Positions 1 to 6,015 of a stretch of DNA of 17,290 nucleotides are shown here, piece after piece. The notes under the pieces were generated by a model. That model searched no databases and was not told where the DNA came from. It was given only the letters and a program-made list of their open reading frames with translations. Source of the stretch: RGIG1681 sp045596905. GTDB lineage: Bacteria; Bacillota; Clostridia; Christensenellales; UBA1242. A program made the translations under genes and the position numbers. Numbering within the stretch: position 1 is the first letter of the stretch; every line of letters begins with the position of its first letter. The stretch is taken from the NCBI GenBank assembly GCA_045596905.1, contig JAZODG010000032.1, positions 1 through 17,290 on the forward strand. Direction: 5' to 3'.

Positions 1-25
1 AAAAGAGACATTATGTCTCTTTTTT
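1..25 (+). terminator. Rho-independent terminator of a gene left of the window
   Basis: A stem of 8-10 bp (1-10 pairing with 14-23, core AGAGACA/TGTCTCT) with a 3-nt loop runs into a T tract at 20-25. No coding region inside the window ends here, so it most likely terminates a plus-strand gene that lies left of the window. Confidence 0.75.
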
Positions 26-100
26 ATATTATGGCAAATGATTATAAATTTCATTTAATTTGTATAGAAATATTAGATATAGGCTAATTTGGGGTATAAA

Positions 101-129
101 TTGAATGTGATGGGGGTTTGTGGTATAAT
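101..129 (+). promoter_or_regulatory. Sigma-A promoter with extended -10, for the 104-aa gene
   Basis: The -35 box TTGAAT (101-106) and a perfect -10 box TATAAT (124-129) are separated by 17 bp. A TG at 121-122 gives an extended -10. The predicted transcription start is near 135-137, which leaves a leader of about 30 nt before the ATG at 167. Confidence 0.75.
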
Positions 130-134
130 TATAA

Positions 135-150
135 TGCTCAAAAGTGAGCA
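135..150 (+). promoter_or_regulatory. Perfect 6-bp inverted repeat at the predicted mRNA 5' end
   Basis: TGCTCA (135-140) and TGAGCA (145-150) are perfect complements around the 4-nt loop AAAG. The repeat sits at the predicted transcription start and directly before the ribosome binding site AAGGAG (152-157). It could be a 5'-terminal mRNA-stabilising hairpin, or an operator over the +1 to +16 region. The sequence alone does not decide between them. Confidence 0.55.
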
Positions 151-166
151 CAAGGAGTAAATTATT

Positions 167-481
167 ATGCCAAAACATTTAGAAATTTTGGGTTATGATA
201 CTGAAATAAATACTATTTTTGCTAAGGGTGTTAGTGGGTCTGTTACACTTGATATTATTCCTGATGCAGTGTGTTTATTAAAATCATATCCAAGCGTTGA
301 AAAATTGTATATGCAAGACTATAACGAAGTTGAAGTTTTGTTAACTCAAGAGTCTACTATTGAAAGTGCTATTGCAGATTGGAGTATGGCTGTTGACAAG
401 AAAAGGGGATATAAACCAACTGTGGCTGAGCCAAAAGTTGCTGCTCAACCATATGAATCAGGACCAGCTTTTTGGTTATAA
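167..481 (+). CDS. Hypothetical protein, 104 aa, unrecognised
   Basis: I do not recognise this protein. The ATG at 167 follows AAGGAG (152-157) at a normal spacing, and the gene has its own promoter and terminator, so it is very likely real. The product is small, soluble and acidic, with no signal peptide or membrane helix. Residues 1-80 look like a compact alpha/beta unit with a hydrophobic core. The last 24 residues (lysine-, proline- and alanine-rich, ending in FWL) look like a flexible tail. There are no obvious catalytic motifs and only one cysteine. The strong promoter, the 5' hairpin and the GAAA-loop terminator suggest a well-expressed single-gene unit, but function is unknown. No toxin-antitoxin partner is visible beside it. 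Confidence 0.8.
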   Translation: MPKHLEILGYDTEINTIFAKGVSGSVTLDIIPDAVCLLKSYPSVEKLYMQDYNEVEVLLTQESTIESAIADWSMAVDKKRGYKPTVAEPKVAAQPYESGPAFWL

Positions 482-506
482 AATCAGGCGAAAGCCTGAT
501 TTTTTT
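482..506 (+). terminator. Rho-independent terminator after the 104-aa gene
   Basis: AATCAGGC (482-489) pairs with GCCTGATT (494-501) around a GAAA tetraloop and runs into T500-506. It begins one base after the stop codon. Confidence 0.9.
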
Positions 507-516
507 ATTGAATGAT

Positions 517-546
517 TTGACTTAAAATAATCAATTTTGATAGTAT
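517..546 (+). promoter_or_regulatory. Possible promoter for the 89-aa membrane protein
   Basis: TTGACT (517-522) is a good -35 box. The best placed -10 is TAGTAT (541-546) at 18 bp, matching four of six consensus bases. A better box, TATAAA (544-549), would need a 21-bp spacer. The call is therefore tentative. Confidence 0.4.
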
Positions 547-575
547 AAAAATACAGTATATATTTGGGGGTTATT

Positions 576-845
576 ATGAATCCAGTTGTTATTGAACTTG
601 TTGGGATTGTTTCAACTCTTTTGATTTTGACATCAATGCTATTTAAAACAACAACACTTAAAGGCAGCATTTTTATGAGAGTATTAAACCTAACCGGCAG
701 TGTGGTTTTTGTTGTTTATGGCTGTTTGTTGCCAGCAATCAGCACGGCAGTGTTAAATGCTGGGCTTGTTATTATTAATGCATACCATTTGGCATTGTTA
801 CTAAGAGATGCAAAAAAACAAGACAATCAAAAAGAGAAAGAGTAA
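576..845 (+). CDS. Small three-helix membrane protein, YgjV-like
   Basis: The product is an 89-residue integral membrane protein with predicted helices at about 5-22, 37-55 and 56-76 and a charged C-terminal tail (lysine and glutamate from residue 80). The pattern of a first helix, then a K-G-x-x-F-M-R-x-x-N segment, then a glycine-serine helix ending in V-Y-G, and an N-A-x-x-x-I-N-x-Y-x-L end resembles small YgjV-type inner-membrane proteins that are widespread in Bacillota and Bacteroidota and have no firm biochemical role. I chose the ATG at 576 because GGGGG (566-570) lies just before it; an upstream in-frame TTG at 564 would overlap that site. It is probably monocistronic, since a hairpin overlaps the stop codon. 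Confidence 0.75.
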   Translation: MNPVVIELVGIVSTLLILTSMLFKTTTLKGSIFMRVLNLTGSVVFVVYGCLLPAISTAVLNAGLVIINAYHLALLLRDAKKQDNQKEKE

Positions 846-857
846 TCTTTCTTTTTT
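830..857 (+). terminator. AT-rich terminator overlapping the stop codon
   Basis: Bases 830-841 can pair with 846-857 (12 bp, including one G-T pair, core AGAAAGA/TCTTTCT) around a 4-nt loop. The downstream arm ends in six T. The hairpin contains the end of the 89-aa gene and its stop codon. The pairing is strong but AT-rich, so efficiency is uncertain. Confidence 0.6.
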
Positions 858-868
858 CTTTGCAAGAC

Positions 869-897
869 TTGTGTTTAGAGAAAATTTGTGTTATATT
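869..897 (+). promoter_or_regulatory. Upstream promoter (P1) of the cation efflux gene
   Basis: TTGTGT (869-874) and TATATT (892-897) are separated by 17 bp, with an extended -10 TG at 889-890. The predicted start is near 904, giving a leader of about 55 nt. Confidence 0.5.
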
Positions 898-908
898 ATG
901 TGTCCGAT

Positions 909-937
909 TTAACAAAATATTTTAGTTTTAATATAAT
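909..937 (+). promoter_or_regulatory. Downstream promoter (P2) of the cation efflux gene
   Basis: TTAACA (909-914) and a perfect TATAAT (932-937) are separated by 17 bp. The predicted start is near 944, only about 15 nt before the ATG at 959. Its -35 box lies just downstream of the P1 start region, so the two would interfere if both are used. Confidence 0.6.
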
Positions 938-958
938 AGTTTAGTGGTTAGGAGATTT

Positions 959-2092
959 ATGAAAAAGAAAAAAAATGATACAAATTCCAGAGAAAAAACA
1001 GGCAAAATTTCAAGTCTTGTTGGAATCTTGCTCAATATTGTTTTGTCAGTCTGCAAGATTGTTGTGGGAATCGTTTCTGGCTTTATTTCAATTATGGCTG
1101 ACGGTCTTAATAACTTGTCAGACTGTGGCAGCAGCGTTGTGTCATATATGTCGTTTAGAATGTCGTCAAAGCCTGCAGACAAAGAGCACCCATATGGTCA
1201 TGAAAGAATAGAATATGTTTCATCAATGGCTGTTGCGTTCGTTATATTGATTATTGCATTTGAGCTTGCGATGGAATCTATAAACAACATTATTTCGCCA
1301 AAAGCGCTTGAGTTTTCAGTTATTGCCGTTGCTGTTTTGATTGGTTCAATCTTGGTTAAGGTTGGCATGTTTATTTTCAATAATATCATGGCAAAGAAAA
1401 TCAATTCTGATTTGCTTAAGGCAACAGCTGTCGATAGCTTGTCTGACTCAATTTCAACAACAGCCGTTTTGATTTCTGTTTTGGTTGGAAGATTTACAGG
1501 TGTTTATATTGATGGATATGTTGGTGTTTTGGTTTCGCTTTTGATTGCTTGGTCAGGAATCAAGATTTTAAAAGAAACAGCATCAAAGCTTATTGGTCAA
1601 GCACCAGACAGAGACCTTGTGTTGCAAGTGAAAACCAGAATATTGTCAAAACCAGGAGTTCTTGGCATTCACGACCTTAACATTTATTGTTATGGTCCAA
1701 ACAAATACTTTGCAAGTGTTCATATTGAAGTTGATGCAAAAGTTGATGTTCTTGAATCGCATGAACTTATTGATGACATTGAAAAAGAGTTTTTGGAAGA
1801 AACAAACGTTGTGCTGACAGGACATCTTGACCCTATTGTTATTGATGATGAAGAAGTGAATATGCTTCGCAGACAGGTTTCTATTATTGTGAAGGATATT
1901 GATGAAGAGTTTTCAATGCATGACTTTAGAATCGTTAGGGCAGTTAATTACACCAACTTGATTTTTGAAGTGGCTATTCCATTTGAAACAAAGCTTAGTG
2001 ATGAAGAGATAGAAAAACTTATCAAAACAAGAATAAAACAGCTTGGAAAACAGTATAGGCCAGTTATCATGGTTGAAAAACAAGGATTTTAA
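959..2092 (+). CDS. Cation diffusion facilitator transporter, probably Mn2+ efflux
   Basis: The product is a 377-residue metal/proton antiporter of the CDF family in the cytoplasmic membrane. The helices span about residues 16-205. The metal-site motifs are N51-x-x-x-D55 in the second helix, within A-D-G-L-N-N-L-S-D, and D159-x-x-x-D163 in the fifth. By CDF subgroup rules, DxxxD in place of HxxxD in helix five points to Mn (or Fe) rather than Zn. H-P-Y-G-H-E-R after helix two is a further family hallmark. The cytosolic part (about 215-377) is longer than the usual single ferredoxin-like domain: a first unit covers about 218-300 and a second candidate unit about 308-377. The ATG at 959 follows AGGAG (950-954). 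An in-frame GTG at 944 would sit upstream of that site and is less likely. Confidence 0.93.
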   Translation: MKKKKNDTNSREKTGKISSLVGILLNIVLSVCKIVVGIVSGFISIMADGLNNLSDCGSSVVSYMSFRMSSKPADKEHPYGHERIEYVSSMAVAFVILIIAFELAMESINNIISPKALEFSVIAVAVLIGSILVKVGMFIFNNIMAKKINSDLLKATAVDSLSDSISTTAVLISVLVGRFTGVYIDGYVGVLVSLLIAWSGIKILKETASKLIGQAPDRDLVLQVKTRILSKPGVLGIHDLNIYCYGPNKYFASVHIEVDAKVDVLESHELIDDIEKEFLEETNVVLTGHLDPIVIDDEEVNMLRRQVSIIVKDIDEEFSMHDFRIVRAVNYTNLIFEVAIPFETKLSDEEIEKLIKTRIKQLGKQYRPVIMVEKQGF

Positions 2093-2096
2093 TTTG

Positions 2097-2129
2097 AAAG
2101 CATATAAATTTAAGGTTTATATGCTTTTT
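2097..2129 (+). terminator. Rho-independent terminator after the cation efflux gene
   Basis: AAAGCATATAAA (2097-2108) pairs perfectly with TTTATATGCTTT (2116-2127) around a 7-nt loop, followed by a T-rich tail (TTTTT at 2125-2129 and more T beyond). Confidence 0.85.
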
Positions 2130-2142
2130 GTTTTTATTGTAA

Positions 2143-2171
2143 TTGACTTAGAAAGCTTTATTTAATAAAAT
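2143..2171 (+). promoter_or_regulatory. Sigma-A promoter of the HIT / membrane protein / hydrolase operon
   Basis: TTGACT (2143-2148) and TAAAAT (2166-2171) are separated by exactly 17 bp. The predicted start is near 2178, which is where the ribosome binding site AGAAGG (2178-2183) begins, so the leader would be only about 12 nt. Confidence 0.65.
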
Positions 2172-2189
2172 TAAATAAGAAGGTGCAAT

Positions 2190-2588
2190 ATGAAAGATTT
2201 ACCAATTGAATTAAATGATAAAGAAGATAGACATTTTGAAAATGAAACCATGGTGGCTGTTAGGTCAAACAATTTAAAACACAACACGCTTGTTGGGTCG
2301 TATGTTATTATTCCAAAGTCAGAAGTGGGTTCTCCGTTTGAACTATCTGACAAGGAATGGGCAGATTCTAAAGCGTTGATGCTTGAACTTAAGGCTTATT
2401 TAGATGAAAAATATAAGCCAGACGGTTATAACATTGGTTGGAATGTAGGCAAAGTGGCAGGGCAAGAAGTTGCACATGCACACATGCATATTATTCCAAG
2501 ATATGCAGATGAGCCTTTGGCTGGAAGGGGTTTGAGATATTGGTTTAAACAGCCGGAAAATATTAGAGAATCTTTAAAAAATAAATAA
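2190..2588 (+). CDS. HIT-family nucleotide-binding hydrolase
   Basis: The product is a 132-residue histidine-triad protein. The signature H96-A-H98-M-H100 sits in a V-A-H-A-H-M-H-I-I-P-R context, preceded by Y-N-I-G-W-N-V-G-K-V-A-G-Q, a typical HIT strand-loop; H98 would be the nucleophile. HIT enzymes cleave nucleotide phosphoramidates, dinucleoside polyphosphates or similar adducts in the cytoplasm, and the exact substrate cannot be read from sequence. There is no N-terminal zinc-binding cysteine pair as in some bacterial HIT proteins. The gene opens a run with the following two, separated from the next by 11 bp, so cotranscription is likely. Its ribosome binding site is AGAAGG (2178-2183). 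Confidence 0.93.
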   Translation: MKDLPIELNDKEDRHFENETMVAVRSNNLKHNTLVGSYVIIPKSEVGSPFELSDKEWADSKALMLELKAYLDEKYKPDGYNIGWNVGKVAGQEVAHAHMHIIPRYADEPLAGRGLRYWFKQPENIRESLKNK

Positions 2589-2599
2589 TTGGAGCAATT

Positions 2600-3646
2600 A
2601 TGGAAATAAATATAAATAAAAGAGAATTATTGCTTGTTATTGGAAGTTTTCTTTTGCCTGTAATCTTTCAGGTATGGTTGCTTATTTATCAATACACTGA
2701 AGTTAAGGTTGTAACAGCATGGAGTGTAATTGCCACAGTTTTGTTTGTTTTGATATTCTTGAATGCAATCAGAATTAATGTTTGGGCGAAAGTTCCAGAT
2801 GACCCAACAACCGTTGCAAAACACCCAAAGCTTTCGTCAGAATATCCTGCAAAGAGAAGAGTTAAAACTAATGTTATCTTTGCAATAATCATGGCAGTAT
2901 TATTTGGTTTGTCGGCTTTGTTTTTCAGTATTCATAACAAGAATGTTTCTGGGCTTGAAGTTGTTAATGCTGAGGTGGTTTGGCAAGAAGGAAAGGTTGT
3001 TACAACAACAGAAGTTGATGAAGGTGAAATCACTGAAACTGAATATAGAGAAATTAACGTTTTGGTGAAATATAGTTATAATGGACAAGAAAGAACAGCT
3101 GCGCTAAAAGGCAACACTGTTAGCAAAATTCATGTTAGTGAGTTGAAGATTTATGTTGACCAAAGTGGCGCATGTGTGACAGATTATGGCAGAATATTAG
3201 TATGGAAAATTGTTGCTATAATTTGTTTAAGTTGCGCTGCATTAACTTTGCTGATGCTTGTTTTGAGACTTGGAACAGAGTTTTTTGCCGGTGGAATCAT
3301 GTGTTCGATTGGGCTTGTGATTATGTTTGTTGTTGGCTGTCAGTTTATTGAAAACATGTGGTTTAATGACATGGTTTGCTTTGCAAGTATGTTTGTAAAT
3401 GCAGGGCTGAGCATTTTGATTTTTTCTGTTTTAAACTTGATTATTCCAAAAAGGCATAACAAAGTTGTTACCATAAACATTGAAAAAAGAGAGACAACTG
3501 AAGAATCAAATGCTGAGCTAGTGCAAGATACTAACTTTGAAATTGAAGCCAAGCCAGAAACAAAGCATTGTGCACACTGTGGAAGTGAGCTTTTGGAGGG
3601 AGCAAATTTTTGCGATAGCTGTGGTGCAAAAATTGAAAAAGAATAA
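2600..3646 (+). CDS. Six-helix membrane protein with DUF3592-like middle and C-terminal zinc ribbon
   Basis: This 348-residue membrane protein has predicted helices at about 10-30, 39-57, 92-111, 199-223, 229-250 and 259-282. Residues 118-195 form a beta-rich soluble section between helices three and four, with V-V-N-A-E-V-V, V-K-Y-S-Y-N-G-Q-E and L-K-I-Y-V-D spaced as in DUF3592-type domains; that assignment is by resemblance only. The tail ends in a zinc ribbon with ligands C324, C327, C338 and C341 (C-A-H-C-G-x-x-L ... F-C-x-x-C-G), like the small ribbons found on many Bacillota membrane proteins. With an odd number of helices before the loop and six in all, the loop and the ribbon should be on opposite sides of the membrane. 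It follows the HIT gene by 11 bp, with GGAG at 2591-2594. Function is unknown. Confidence 0.8.
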   Translation: MEININKRELLLVIGSFLLPVIFQVWLLIYQYTEVKVVTAWSVIATVLFVLIFLNAIRINVWAKVPDDPTTVAKHPKLSSEYPAKRRVKTNVIFAIIMAVLFGLSALFFSIHNKNVSGLEVVNAEVVWQEGKVVTTTEVDEGEITETEYREINVLVKYSYNGQERTAALKGNTVSKIHVSELKIYVDQSGACVTDYGRILVWKIVAIICLSCAALTLLMLVLRLGTEFFAGGIMCSIGLVIMFVVGCQFIENMWFNDMVCFASMFVNAGLSILIFSVLNLIIPKRHNKVVTINIEKRETTEESNAELVQDTNFEIEAKPETKHCAHCGSELLEGANFCDSCGAKIEKE

Positions 3647-3678
3647 GACTAATATGAAAATAAAATAGGGGGATTATT

Positions 3679-4635
3679 GTGGATATTGCCAAGACTATAT
3701 TTGAACTGCTAGATTGGGTTTGTGATAAAAACCAAAATGAAGGGGTTGAGTTTGAAGGTGCTCAAGATGTTGAGATAAAGACCGATGTGATTTATAACAC
3801 AAGAGAGCCAAAAACTTGCGTTTTAGATTATTATAAACCAAAAGGTAAAGGTCCTTTCCCTGTGATTTTGTATATCCATGGTGGTGGCTTTATCGCAGGT
3901 GATAAAAACTATAGAAAGGCCATTGGTACGTGGTTTGCAACCATGGGTTATTTTGCCGTGAATGTGAACTATGGTTTGAGTCCTGAATATATGTTTCCAA
4001 AACCACTTAAGCATTTATTTTCAGCTGTTAATTGGCTTTCACGCAATGCAGAAAAATATAATCTTAATCTTGACAAGGTTATTGTTGCAGGTGATAGTGC
4101 AGGGGCTTTTTATGCTTTGTCGCTTGCTTGCATTGCAGAAAATGAAGAGCTTCAGAAAAAGCTTAGGGTTAACCCTAAGATAAGTTTTGCTGCGTCAATC
4201 TTAAATTGTGGGTTGTATGATATAAAAAAGGCGCTTGATGGCAAATTTTTATTTGATATAAATAAAAAGGTTTTTGAAGCAACAACTGGTATTTCAGAAA
4301 GTGAGTATTTGAAATATAAATACAAAAACTTTTGTGCGCCAATAAACTTTGTATCAAGAAACTATCCACCAACATTCTTAATTTATGCTGAAAAAGACTT
4401 GCTTTGTAAAGGTCACGCAGAAATGCTTATAGAGAAGTTTGATGAGAACGATGTTTATTTTGAGAGTTATTGTTCAACTTCGGTTTTGAGTAACCATTGT
4501 TTTTCACTTGAATGGAAAAGAAAAACTGCACAAACTGCGAATCAGATGCTTGAAACATTCTTGCTTAAATTTAAAAATAATGATTTGCCAAAGCATCAGT
4601 CAGAAACAACTGTTTATATTCGTGGAAAAGAATAA
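3679..4635 (+). CDS. Alpha/beta hydrolase, HSL-type esterase family
   Basis: The product is 318 residues. The oxyanion-hole motif H67-G-G-G-F71 and the nucleophile elbow G138-D-S140-A-G142 mark the hormone-sensitive-lipase branch of alpha/beta hydrolases (alpha/beta hydrolase 3 type), which hydrolyse short acyl esters or related bonds. The likely acid is D240 (in Y-A-E-K-D) and the likely base H273 (in S-N-H-C-F), so the triad appears complete. There is no signal peptide, so it should be cytoplasmic. The start is a GTG at 3679 with the strong site GGGGG (3668-3672) six bases before it; no ATG suits. It lies 32 bp after the membrane protein with no terminator between, and is the last gene of the operon. 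Its natural substrate is not evident. Confidence 0.9.
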   Translation: MDIAKTIFELLDWVCDKNQNEGVEFEGAQDVEIKTDVIYNTREPKTCVLDYYKPKGKGPFPVILYIHGGGFIAGDKNYRKAIGTWFATMGYFAVNVNYGLSPEYMFPKPLKHLFSAVNWLSRNAEKYNLNLDKVIVAGDSAGAFYALSLACIAENEELQKKLRVNPKISFAASILNCGLYDIKKALDGKFLFDINKKVFEATTGISESEYLKYKYKNFCAPINFVSRNYPPTFLIYAEKDLLCKGHAEMLIEKFDENDVYFESYCSTSVLSNHCFSLEWKRKTAQTANQMLETFLLKFKNNDLPKHQSETTVYIRGKE

Positions 4636-4646
4636 AATTTACATAG

Positions 4647-4680
4647 AAAAAATCACCCCAAGGGAGTAGGGTGATTTTTT
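4647..4680. terminator. Bidirectional terminator between convergent genes
   Basis: AAAATCACCC (4649-4658) pairs with GGGTGATTTT (4669-4678) around a 10-nt loop. There are six T after the stem on the plus strand (4675-4680) and six A before it (4647-4652), which read as T on the minus strand. It can therefore end both the plus-strand operon (stop at 4635) and the minus-strand gene (stop at 4708). Confidence 0.88.
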
Positions 4681-4707
4681 ATTGGATAAAAACAAATTAA
4701 TTGTTTT

Positions 4708-5133
4708 TTATCTTAAAATGATTGTTGTGCTTGTTGGGCAGATTTCATCGCCTTCAGACAATACAATTTCTTGACCATGCTTGTATTCTTGAACAAAGTT
4801 GCCAATTCTAACATTGAAAACTGTTGCAGAATCATTGCTTGCAAGGATTGTCCATTTTCCAGGTTTGATTTCTTCGCCTTTGCCAACTTTAACAACCTTT
4901 CTAGGTTTAATGATGATATCGCCTTTGATGAAAGTAACATTTTCAGTTCCATCTTTGTCAACGATTGTTGCATCTGGTGTGTATCTAACACCATGTTTGA
5001 TTATAACATCATCAACCTCACGTGTTTTTTCTTCAGCGCGAATATGAGCTTTTTTTACTGTTTTAACAATTGAAACGATAAGTGCAATTGCGATTACAAG
5101 AATAATAGCTCCACCAATAATATAATCTGTCAT
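4708..5133 (-). CDS. Membrane-anchored small beta-rich protein, unrecognised
   Basis: The product is 141 residues. Residues 5-25 form a single hydrophobic helix with no cleavage site or lipobox, followed by a basic stretch (K24-R36), so it is probably an N-terminal anchor. The short N-terminal side before the helix and the positive charge after it favour a cytosolic main domain by the positive-inside rule. Residues 45-141 are beta-strand-rich, with a closing unit from about 85: K-P-G-K-W-T-I, F-N-V-R-I, G-Q-E-I-V-L-S-E-G-D-E-I and T-T-I-I-L. That pattern resembles small beta domains seen in many uncharacterised Bacillota proteins, but I cannot name a family. The ATG is preceded by GGAGG (5140-5144 on the minus strand). 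It has its own promoter and shares the terminator with the convergent hydrolase operon. Confidence 0.8.
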   Translation of the reverse strand: MTDYIIGGAIILVIAIALIVSIVKTVKKAHIRAEEKTREVDDVIIKHGVRYTPDATIVDKDGTENVTFIKGDIIIKPRKVVKVGKGEEIKPGKWTILASNDSATVFNVRIGNFVQEYKHGQEIVLSEGDEICPTSTTIILR

Positions 5134-5163
5134 AATAACCCTCCGTAGGTTTTTAGTAATTAA

Positions 5164-5193
5164 AATATATCACAATAAAAATAATAAAATCAA
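5164..5193 (-). promoter_or_regulatory. Promoter of the 141-aa membrane-anchored protein
   Basis: On the minus strand TTGATT (5188-5193) and TATATT (5164-5169) are separated by 18 bp, with an extended -10 TG at 5171-5172. No terminator is evident after cmk, so some read-through from cmk is also possible. Confidence 0.55.
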
Positions 5194-5237
5194 CTAATTT
5201 TTATTCATACAAGACTTTTCTTTGATAAAATTTGAAT

Positions 5238-5918
5238 TTATAGCTTGTTATTTTCTTTCAAAACCTTTTCGATGTGGTCACAACAAAGTGAAATTGTTTC
5301 ATCAATACCGATTTTTGTGTTGTCAACCACAAACGCATCAGGAACAATGATGAGTGGGGCAATGTCTCTGTGAGTGTCACGATAATCTCTTTCCTGAATG
5401 TTTGCTAACACTTCTTCAAATGTGCAAGAAATATTTTTTTCAAGGTTTTCTTTATAGCGTCTTTCAGCTCTAACTTTTTCATCAGCAGTCAAATAAATTT
5501 TAACGTCTGCGTCAGGCATAACAATGCTTGTGATATCTCTGCCGTCGATGATGCAGTCATAGTTGTTTGTGAACTCTCTGATGATTTCAAGATATTTTTC
5601 TCTTGCTTGTTTGAAAGCTGAAACCTTTGATGCAAGTTGACTCACGGCTTCTTCTCTGAGCCTTGATGTGATGTTTGAACCATTTAAGTATATTTGTTGT
5701 TTGTCATTTTCAAAAGCTACTGAAATGTGTGCTTTTTCAAGTTCTTGTTCAATGTTTTGTTCTGATGGGTCGCCAGCGTTATTAATTAAATAAGAAACGC
5801 CCATGCCCCTGAATATTGCACCTGTGTCAAGATGCTTTAAATTGAATCTTTTTGCGATTCCGTCAGAAAGTGTGCCTTTGCCACTTCCGGTTAATCCGTC
5901 AACTGCAATTTTTATCAT
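5238..5918 (-). CDS. cmk: Cytidylate kinase
   Basis: The 226-residue enzyme phosphorylates CMP and dCMP with ATP in the cytoplasm, feeding CTP and dCTP synthesis. The phosphate-binding loop is G8-L-T-G-S-G-K-G-T16, followed by L-D-T-G-A-I-F-R (30-37), the counterpart of the Cmk L-D-T-G-A-M-Y-R motif. I-D-G-R-D-I and the R-A-E-R-R-Y lid segment, then R-D-Y-R-D-T-H-R-D-I-A-P-L and D-A-F-V-V-D-N-T, match the Cmk C-terminal half in order. The length is standard. The ATG has AGGGAG (5927-5932, minus strand) upstream. It is transcribed away from comF from a strong promoter. Neither rpsA nor ispH, frequent cmk neighbours, is in the window. Confidence 0.95.
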   Translation of the reverse strand: MIKIAVDGLTGSGKGTLSDGIAKRFNLKHLDTGAIFRGMGVSYLINNAGDPSEQNIEQELEKAHISVAFENDKQQIYLNGSNITSRLREEAVSQLASKVSAFKQAREKYLEIIREFTNNYDCIIDGRDITSIVMPDADVKIYLTADEKVRAERRYKENLEKNISCTFEEVLANIQERDYRDTHRDIAPLIIVPDAFVVDNTKIGIDETISLCCDHIEKVLKENNKL

Positions 5919-5937
5919 AATATTTTCTCCCTAAACC

Positions 5938-5966
5938 ATAATAATCTTTAAAAAAAATGCTGTCAA
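5938..5966 (-). promoter_or_regulatory. Consensus sigma-A promoter of cmk
   Basis: On the minus strand a perfect TTGACA (5961-5966) and TATTAT (5938-5943) are separated by 17 bp. The predicted start is near 5931, inside the ribosome binding site region, so the leader is about 13 nt. Its -35 box lies 14 bp from the -35 box of the divergent comF promoter. Confidence 0.75.
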
Positions 5967-5980
5967 ACATAAAAGCTCAA

Positions 5981-6009
5981 TTGACAAAACTTTGATAATT
6001 TTGGATAAT
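5981..6009 (+). promoter_or_regulatory. Consensus sigma-A promoter of comF
   Basis: A perfect TTGACA (5981-5986) and GATAAT (6004-6009) are separated by 17 bp. The predicted start is at about 6015-6017, which coincides with an in-frame ATG at 6016. Confidence 0.75.
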
Positions 6010-6015
6010 ATGGCT

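Noticed and set aside
167..845. Toxin-antitoxin or toxin-immunity pair formed by the first two small genes
   Set aside because: A strong terminator separates them, each has its own start signals, and neither resembles a known toxin or antitoxin.
944..958. Upstream GTG start for the cation efflux gene
   Set aside because: The AGGAG site at 950-954 lies downstream of it and is ideally placed for the ATG at 959.
3654..3668. Four-codon mini open frame between the membrane protein and the hydrolase
   Set aside because: It has no ribosome binding site and is expected by chance in A-rich sequence.
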